From: Streptomyces ficellus
GTDB lineage: Bacteria; Actinomycetota; Actinomycetes; Streptomycetales; Streptomycetaceae
Assembly (NCBI RefSeq): GCF_030406405.1
Contig: NZ_JAUEPL010000016.1
Location: 1-64,000, forward strand
Direction: 5' to 3'
DNA: 64,000 bases
Shown here: positions 59,346-64,000 of the stretch, one piece after another
How the letters are laid out: the number at the start of each line of letters is the position of its first letter
How positions within the stretch are numbered: the stretch's first letter is position 1
The notes under the pieces: generated by a model
What the model saw: the letters and a program-made list of their open reading frames with translations, nothing else
Told to the model about the DNA's origin: nothing
Databases searched by the model: none
Position numbers and translations under genes: made by a program

Positions 59346-61406
59346 ATGATCACTTCTGTTCTTGTCGCCAACCGCGCGGAGATCGCCTGCCGCGTCTTTG
59401 GCACCTGCCGGTCGCTGGGCCTCGACACGGTCGCCGTGTACTCCGACGCTGACGCTTCGGCGCTCCATGTGCGGGAGGCGGACGCGGCGGTACGGCTGCC
59501 GGGCGCGGCGCCCCGCGACACCTACCTGCGCGGCGATCTGATCGTGCGGGCCGCGCTGGCGGCGGGCGCGGACGCGGTGCACCCGGGGTACGGGTTCCTG
59601 TCCGAGAACGCCGGCTTCGCGCGTTCCGTGATCGACGCGGGGCTGCTCTGGATCGGCCCGCCGCCGGAGGCCATCGAGGCGATGGCGTCCAAGACGCGGG
59701 CGAAGGAGCTGATGGCGGCGGCGGGGGTCCCGCTGCTGTCCCCGGTGGACCCTGCTTCGGCCACCGCCGCCGACCTCCCGCTCCTGCTCAAGGCGGCGGC
59801 GGGCGGGGGCGGCCGGGGCATGCGGGTCGTGCGGGACCTGGCCGCGCTGCCGGGCGAGCTGGCGGCGGCGTCCGCCGAGGCGCGGTCGGCGTTCGGCGAC
59901 GGTGAGGTGTTCGCGGAGCCGTACATCGAGCGCGGCCGCCACGTCGAGGTCCAGGTCCTCGCCGACGCGCACGGCACTGTGTGGGCGCTCGGCACCCGCG
60001 ACTGCTCGCTCCAGCGGCGGCACCAGAAGGTCATCGAGGAGGCCCCGGCGCCGGGCCTGGGCCCGGAGCTGCGCGAGACGCTGCACGCATCGGCGGTGGC
60101 GTGCGCGCGGGCGGTGGGATACGTGGGCGCGGGCACGGTGGAGTTCCTGGTCGCCGGCGGCCGGGCGTACTTCCTGGAGATGAACACCCGGCTCCAGGTG
60201 GAACACCCGGTCACGGAGGCGGTGTTCGGCCTGGACCTGGTCGCGTGGCAGCTCCGCGTGGCGGAGGGCGCGCCCCTGCCGCCCGAGCCCCCCGAGGCGC
60301 GCGGCCACGCCGTGGAGGCCCGCCTCTACGCGGAGGACCCCTCCCGCGGCTGGGCCCCGCAGACGGGCGTGCTGCACGCGCTGGACCTCCCCGCCCGCCC
60401 GCCCTTGTCCGGGGGGGACCGGGCCCCCCACGCCCCCTCCCGCCCGGCGCTCCGCGCGGGCGGCACGGGCTTGGGACCGGTGCCCGGCGCGGGCGGCACA
60501 GGCTTGGGACCGGCGCCCGGCGCGGGCGGTGACAGCGGCGGCTCGTACGCCGGAGGCGGGTACCTGCGCGTCGACGCCGGATACGCCGCCGGGGACACGG
60601 TCGGTGTGCACTACGACGCCATGCTCGCCAAGGTGATCGCCTGGGCGCCCAGCCGGGGGGAGGCGGTGCGGAGGCTGGCGCATGCCCTCGCGCGGGGCAC
60701 GGTGCACGGGCCCGTGACCAATCGGGAACTGCTCGTGCGGTCGCTGCGGCACCCGGACTTCGTGGCGGGGCGGCTCGACACCGGGTTCTACGAACGCCAC
60801 CTCCCGGCGCTGACGGAGCCCGCGCCCGGGGAGGGCTGCGCCGCCGTGGCCGCCGCGCTGGCCGCCGCCGCGCGCCGGGCGGGCCGGTTCGGCGGATTCC
60901 GGAACGTGCCGTCGCAGCCGCAGGCCGCCCGCTACGGCGACCACGAGGTGCGCTACCGGCCCACCCGCGACGGCGGGTACGCCGTCGAATCCCACCCCCA
61001 CGCGCGCGTGGTGGACGTTTCGCCCGACCGGGTCCGCCTCGACGTGGACGGGGTGGTGCGCCGTTACGACGTGGCCGAGTACGGCGACGGGACGGTGCAC
61101 GTGAACGCGTACCGGCTCACCGCCCGGCCGCGATTCACCGATCCCGCCGAGCTCACCGCGCCCGGCTCGCTGCTCGCGCCCATGCCCGGCACCGTCGTCC
61201 GGGTCGCCGATGTCGAGCCCGGCGCCCGCGTCGAGGCCGGGCAGCCGCTCGTCTGGCTGGAGGCCATGAAGATGGAGCACCGTATCGCCGCTCCCGCCTC
61301 CGGCACGCTCACCGCGCTCCACGCCGCCCCGGGCCACCAGGTCGAGGTCGGTGCCCTGCTCGCCGTCGTACGGGAAGTCCAGGAGGATGAGCATGATCGA
61401 GAGTGA
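59346..61406 (+). CDS. Biotin-dependent acyl-CoA carboxylase alpha subunit
   Basis: A 686-residue biotin carboxylase/BCCP protein. ATP-grasp parts include VLVANRAEIACRVFGTCRSL, HPGYGFLSENAGFA, KAAAGGGGRGMRVV, HVEVQVLADAHGTVWALGTR, and EMNTRLQVEHPVTE; the BT-type linker precedes the biotinyl domain with EAMKMEH (biotinyl Lys at about 644). A Gly/Pro/Arg-rich insertion (about 355-400) with a duplicated GTGLGP block is unusual. It forms the alpha/beta carboxylase with the preceding gene. Start ATG 59346; its 3' end overlaps the dehydrogenase gene by 14 bp. Confidence 0.92.
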   Translation: MITSVLVANRAEIACRVFGTCRSLGLDTVAVYSDADASALHVREADAAVRLPGAAPRDTYLRGDLIVRAALAAGADAVHPGYGFLSENAGFARSVIDAGLLWIGPPPEAIEAMASKTRAKELMAAAGVPLLSPVDPASATAADLPLLLKAAAGGGGRGMRVVRDLAALPGELAAASAEARSAFGDGEVFAEPYIERGRHVEVQVLADAHGTVWALGTRDCSLQRRHQKVIEEAPAPGLGPELRETLHASAVACARAVGYVGAGTVEFLVAGGRAYFLEMNTRLQVEHPVTEAVFGLDLVAWQLRVAEGAPLPPEPPEARGHAVEARLYAEDPSRGWAPQTGVLHALDLPARPPLSGGDRAPHAPSRPALRAGGTGLGPVPGAGGTGLGPAPGAGGDSGGSYAGGGYLRVDAGYAAGDTVGVHYDAMLAKVIAWAPSRGEAVRRLAHALARGTVHGPVTNRELLVRSLRHPDFVAGRLDTGFYERHLPALTEPAPGEGCAAVAAALAAAARRAGRFGGFRNVPSQPQAARYGDHEVRYRPTRDGGYAVESHPHARVVDVSPDRVRLDVDGVVRRYDVAEYGDGTVHVNAYRLTARPRFTDPAELTAPGSLLAPMPGTVVRVADVEPGARVEAGQPLVWLEAMKMEHRIAAPASGTLTALHAAPGHQVEVGALLAVVREVQEDEHDRE

Positions 61407-62544
61407 CGAGCACACCGCCCTGCGCGCCGCCGTCGCCGCCCTCGGGCAGCGCCACGGCCGCGACAACGGCCGTGACCGCGACGACGGCCGCGAGGCCTAC
61501 GACGCGCTCTGGGCCGAGGCGGGCAAGCTCGGCTACCTCGGGGTCAACCTCCCCGAGGAGTACGGCGGCGGGGGCGGCGGCATGGCCGAGCTGTCCATCG
61601 TCCTCGAAGAGCTCGGCGCGGCCGGCTGCCCGCTGCTGATGATGGTCGTCTCGCCCGCGATCTGCGGCACCGTCATCGCCCGCTTCGGCACCGACGAGCA
61701 GAAAACGCGCTGGCTGCCGGGCCTGGCCGGCGCCACCCTGACCATGGCGTTCGGCATCACCGAGCCCGACGCGGGCTCCAACTCCCACCGGATCACCACG
61801 ACCGCCCGCAGGACCACGGACGGCTGGGTGCTCAACGGGCGCAAGGTGTTCATCTCCGGCGTCGACATCGCCGACGCGACGCTCATCGTCGGGCGTACCG
61901 AGGACGCCAGGACCGGCCGCCTCAAGCCGTGCCTCTTCGTCGTCCCACGCGACGCGCCCGGCTTCCGGCGCCGCCGGATCGACATGGAACTGCACGCCCA
62001 CGAGAAGCAGTTCGAGCTGACGCTCGACGACGTACACCTCCCGGCCGACGCGCTCGTCGGCGACGAGGACGCGGGCCTGCTCCAGCTGTTCGCCGGGCTC
62101 AACCCCGAGCGGGTCATGACCGCCGCGTTCGCCCTCGGCATGGGCCGGTACGCGCTCGCGCGAGCCGTCTCGTACGCCAAGGAGCGCCAGGTGTGGAAGG
62201 CCCCGATCGGCGCCCACCAGGCCATCGCGCACCCCCTCGCCCAGGCGCACATCGAGCTGGAGCTGGCGGGCCTGATGACGCGCAAGGCCGCCCACCTCTG
62301 CGACGCGGGGGACGACATCCGCGCGGGCGAGGCCGCCAACATGGCCAAGTACGCTGCCGCCGAGGCGTGCGTGAAGGCCGTCGACCAGTCCGTCCACACC
62401 CTCGGCGGCAACGGCCTCACCCGTGAGTTCGGGCTCGCCTCGCTCATCACCGCGTCGCGGGTGGCACGCATCGCTCCGGTGAGCCGGGAAATGATTCTGA
62501 ACTACGTGTCCCACCAGTCCCTGGGACTGCCCAAGTCCTACTGA
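61393..62544 (+). CDS. Acyl-CoA dehydrogenase
   Basis: A 383-residue FAD-dependent acyl-CoA dehydrogenase: YGGGGGGMAELSIVLEELGA, MAFGITEPDAGSNSHRITTT (flavin-binding region), GRKVFISGVDIADATLIV, and C-terminal HTLGGNGLTREFGLASLITA. The usual catalytic Glu position lies in this last part but is not obvious; related citronellyl- and isovaleryl-type enzymes place it elsewhere. It would desaturate the branched acyl-CoA that the carboxylase then uses. ATG 61393 lies six bases after AGGAGG and is preferred over ATG 61387. N-terminal residues 17-30 are Arg/Asp-rich. Confidence 0.9.
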   Translation: MIESDEHTALRAAVAALGQRHGRDNGRDRDDGREAYDALWAEAGKLGYLGVNLPEEYGGGGGGMAELSIVLEELGAAGCPLLMMVVSPAICGTVIARFGTDEQKTRWLPGLAGATLTMAFGITEPDAGSNSHRITTTARRTTDGWVLNGRKVFISGVDIADATLIVGRTEDARTGRLKPCLFVVPRDAPGFRRRRIDMELHAHEKQFELTLDDVHLPADALVGDEDAGLLQLFAGLNPERVMTAAFALGMGRYALARAVSYAKERQVWKAPIGAHQAIAHPLAQAHIELELAGLMTRKAAHLCDAGDDIRAGEAANMAKYAAAEACVKAVDQSVHTLGGNGLTREFGLASLITASRVARIAPVSREMILNYVSHQSLGLPKSY

Positions 62545-62565
62545 CGCTTAGCGAGAGGGCGCACG

Positions 62566-63300
62566 ATGAGTCTGCTCAGCACCGCGCACGAGCGTGGCAT
62601 CACGACCCTGACCCTGGACTGCCCGGACAACCGCAACGCCCTGTCGTCGCGGCTGGTCGGCGAACTGGCCCGGGCGCTGGAGGACTGCGGCAAGGACCCC
62701 GGGGTGCGGGCGGTGGTCCTCACGCACACCGGGTCCACGTTCAGCGCGGGCGCGGACGTGAAGGCGCCGCCCAGCCCGTACACCTTCGTGGCGCTGCTGC
62801 GCGCGATCGTGGAGCTGCCCAAACCGGTGGTGGCCCGGGTGAGCGGGCACGTACGGGCGGGGGGACTGGGGCTGGTGAGCGCGTGCGACATCGTGGCGGC
62901 GGGGGCGGAGGCGGACTTCGCGCTGACGGAGGTACGCATCGGCGTGGCGCCCTGCGTCATCTCGCTGACGCTGCTGCCGCGCCTCGACCCGCGCGCCGCC
63001 GCCCGCTACTACCTCACCGGTGAGCGCTTCGACGCCGCCGAAGCGGCCCGGATCGGCCTGGTGACGGTCTTCGGCGACGACGTGGACGGTGCCCTCGCCC
63101 CCGTACTGGACGGGCTGCGAAAGGCGTCACCGCAGGGGCTGGCGGAGGCCAAGCGGCTGGTCACGGCTAGGGTGCTGGAGACCTTCGAGCGCGATGCGGA
63201 GGATGTCGTACAGCGCTCGGCCTCGCTCTTCGCCTCGGCGGAGGCCCGCGAGGGGATGACGGCCTTCCTCGAACGACGGGACGCTGCATGGGTGTTGTGA
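62566..63300 (+). CDS. Enoyl-CoA hydratase/isomerase family protein
   Basis: A 244-residue crotonase-fold protein. The oxyanion-hole segments are HTGSTFSAGADVKAPP and VARVSGHVRAGGLGLVSACD; the second has the G-G-x-x-L pattern. The usual two catalytic Glu positions are partly changed (FALTEVRIGVAPCVISL keeps one Glu). It would hydrate the carboxylated enoyl-CoA, as in leucine or isoprenoid-acid breakdown. ATG 62566 starts 21 bp past the dehydrogenase stop; its 3' end overlaps the TetR gene by 13 bp. Confidence 0.88.
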   Translation: MSLLSTAHERGITTLTLDCPDNRNALSSRLVGELARALEDCGKDPGVRAVVLTHTGSTFSAGADVKAPPSPYTFVALLRAIVELPKPVVARVSGHVRAGGLGLVSACDIVAAGAEADFALTEVRIGVAPCVISLTLLPRLDPRAAARYYLTGERFDAAEAARIGLVTVFGDDVDGALAPVLDGLRKASPQGLAEAKRLVTARVLETFERDAEDVVQRSASLFASAEAREGMTAFLERRDAAWVL

Positions 63301-63887
63301 CCTCGGTTCCGAAGGAACCCAAGGCGCCGAAGCAGGACCGCAGCCGGGCCACCCGGCAGCGGTTGCTCGCCGCGGCCGTGGCCTGCCTCGCCGAACGCGG
63401 CTGGGCGGGCTCCACGGTCTCCGTCGTCGCCGAACGGGCCGGCGTCTCGCGCGGCGCGGCGCAGCACCACTTCCCCACCCGGGAGGACCTGTTCACGGCG
63501 GCCGTCGAATACGTCGCCGAGGAACGCTCCCAGGCGCTGCGCGCCCTGCCCGTCCAGAACCGCGCAGCGGTGGTCGCGGCCCTGGTCGACCTCTACACCG
63601 GCCCGCTGTTCCGGGCGGCCCTGCACCTGTGGGTGGCCGCCTCCGACGAGGAGCAGCTGCGGCCGCGCGTCACGGAGCTGGAGGCCCGCGTCGGCCGCGA
63701 GACCCACCGCATCGCGGTCGAACTGCTCGGCGCGGACGAGTCCCGCCCCGGCGTCCGGGAAACCGTCCAGGGTTTGCTGGACATGGCCCGGGGCCTGGGC
63801 CTCGCCAACCTCCTCACGGACGACACCGCGCGCCGCGAGCGGGTGGTGTCGCAGTGGGCGGCGCTCGTGGACGAGGCGCTGGGCTGA
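63288..63887 (+). CDS. TetR family repressor of the acyl-CoA operon
   Basis: A 199-residue regulator. The N-terminal helix-turn-helix (ATRQRLLAAAVACLAERGWA, then STVSVVAERAGVSRGAAQHHFPTREDLFTAAVEYV) is typical TetR; the C-terminal domain (ALVDLYTGPLFRAALHLWVA) binds the effector, probably an acyl-CoA intermediate of the pathway. It overlaps the hydratase gene, so it is autoregulated as part of the operon, most likely through the palindrome at 55059-55076. Start ATG 63288. A perfect hairpin terminator follows 43 bases after the stop. Confidence 0.9.
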   Translation: MGVVTSVPKEPKAPKQDRSRATRQRLLAAAVACLAERGWAGSTVSVVAERAGVSRGAAQHHFPTREDLFTAAVEYVAEERSQALRALPVQNRAAVVAALVDLYTGPLFRAALHLWVAASDEEQLRPRVTELEARVGRETHRIAVELLGADESRPGVRETVQGLLDMARGLGLANLLTDDTARRERVVSQWAALVDEALG

Positions 63888-63930
63888 CCCGTATCGGTCC
63901 CGCTCATCAGCCTTCGCCCCCCGTACACGA

Positions 63931-63965
63931 ACGGCGCCGCGCCCCTTCGCGGGGCGCGGCGCCGT
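63931..63965. terminator. Strong bidirectional hairpin terminator
   Basis: A 15-bp perfect stem (ACGGCGCCGCGCCCC / GGGGCGCGGCGCCGT) with loop TTCGC, between the TetR gene and a gene converging from the right edge. Confidence 0.9.
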
Positions 63966-63980
63966 CGCGGTGTGCGAGTG

Positions 63981-64000
63981 TCAGCCGGTGATGTCCTCGA
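63981..64000 (-). CDS. 3' end of a gene entering from the right
   Basis: On the minus strand the last bases read EDITG followed by TGA, 16 bases before the shared terminator. Only six codons are visible, so no family can be named; the position behind a bidirectional terminator supports a convergent gene. Confidence 0.4.

Overview
The window is high-GC DNA with Streptomyces-type coding bias, many GTG and TTG starts, and families confined to or typical of that genus (DUF3027, DUF2771, DUF2530, DUF397 with its Scr1-like partner, an orphan CvnD-like GTPase, TPR-type XRE regulators, AtuA-type acyl-CoA operons). It reads as a chromosomal segment of a Streptomyces or close relative: two conserved core-like blocks (about 1-19 kb and 38-64 kb) flank an accessory region (about 19.3-37.9 kb) built from stacked mobile elements and gene debris. 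No rRNA, tRNA or CRISPR array was seen.

Left block (1-19.3 kb): the start of a cation/acetate symporter, a DUF2771 lipoprotein and an MFS transporter, diverging from a DUF3027 protein and a large GHKL (sacsin-like) ATPase. A big secreted protein, a CtpE-like P-type ATPase and a DUF2530 membrane protein follow, then an NCS2 purine permease, a MarR-MFS efflux pair, ThpR, a 28-residue membrane peptide, an aldo/keto reductase, a Uma2 nuclease-fold protein and a helix-hairpin-helix membrane protein.

Accessory region: a Tn3-family transposon of about 7.46 kb (19285-26747) with 49-bp terminal inverted repeats, tnpA, a res site with repeated half-sites, and a long tnpR. It carries one passenger unit: a divergently transcribed XRE-cupin regulator facing an EamA exporter, a PaiB-like flavin-binding protein and a B3/B4 (tRNA-editing-like) protein. 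Eight bases past its right end begins a diverged ~105-bp direct repeat that brackets a LysR/NTF2-like gene pair. Its second copy forms the tail of a large zinc-finger tyrosine recombinase, which is translationally coupled to a small XRE protein and to a second recombinase lacking a catalytic Arg. Beyond lie an Rhs (YD-repeat) remnant, two small genes that may be immunity genes, an IS5-type remnant, an FMN reductase, a HemC paralogue, a Scr1/DUF397 pair and a frameshifted helix-turn-helix remnant.

Right block (38-64 kb): an FAD oxidoreductase with an ECF41 sigma factor, a Tat-exported GH127-type enzyme with a laminin-G-like insertion, an SGNH hydrolase, a beta-propeller surface protein, a TPR regulator divergent from an asparagine-synthase/Nudix/UDP-sugar dehydrogenase operon, a DUF4360 secreted protein, serC, an orphan small GTPase and an EamA exporter. 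The window ends with a seven-gene, tightly overlapping acyl-CoA operon (TIGR03084-like, AtuA-like, carboxylase beta and biotin subunits, acyl-CoA dehydrogenase, enoyl-CoA hydratase, TetR) preceded by a perfect 18-bp palindrome, the probable operator of its terminal TetR repressor, and closed by a strong hairpin terminator.
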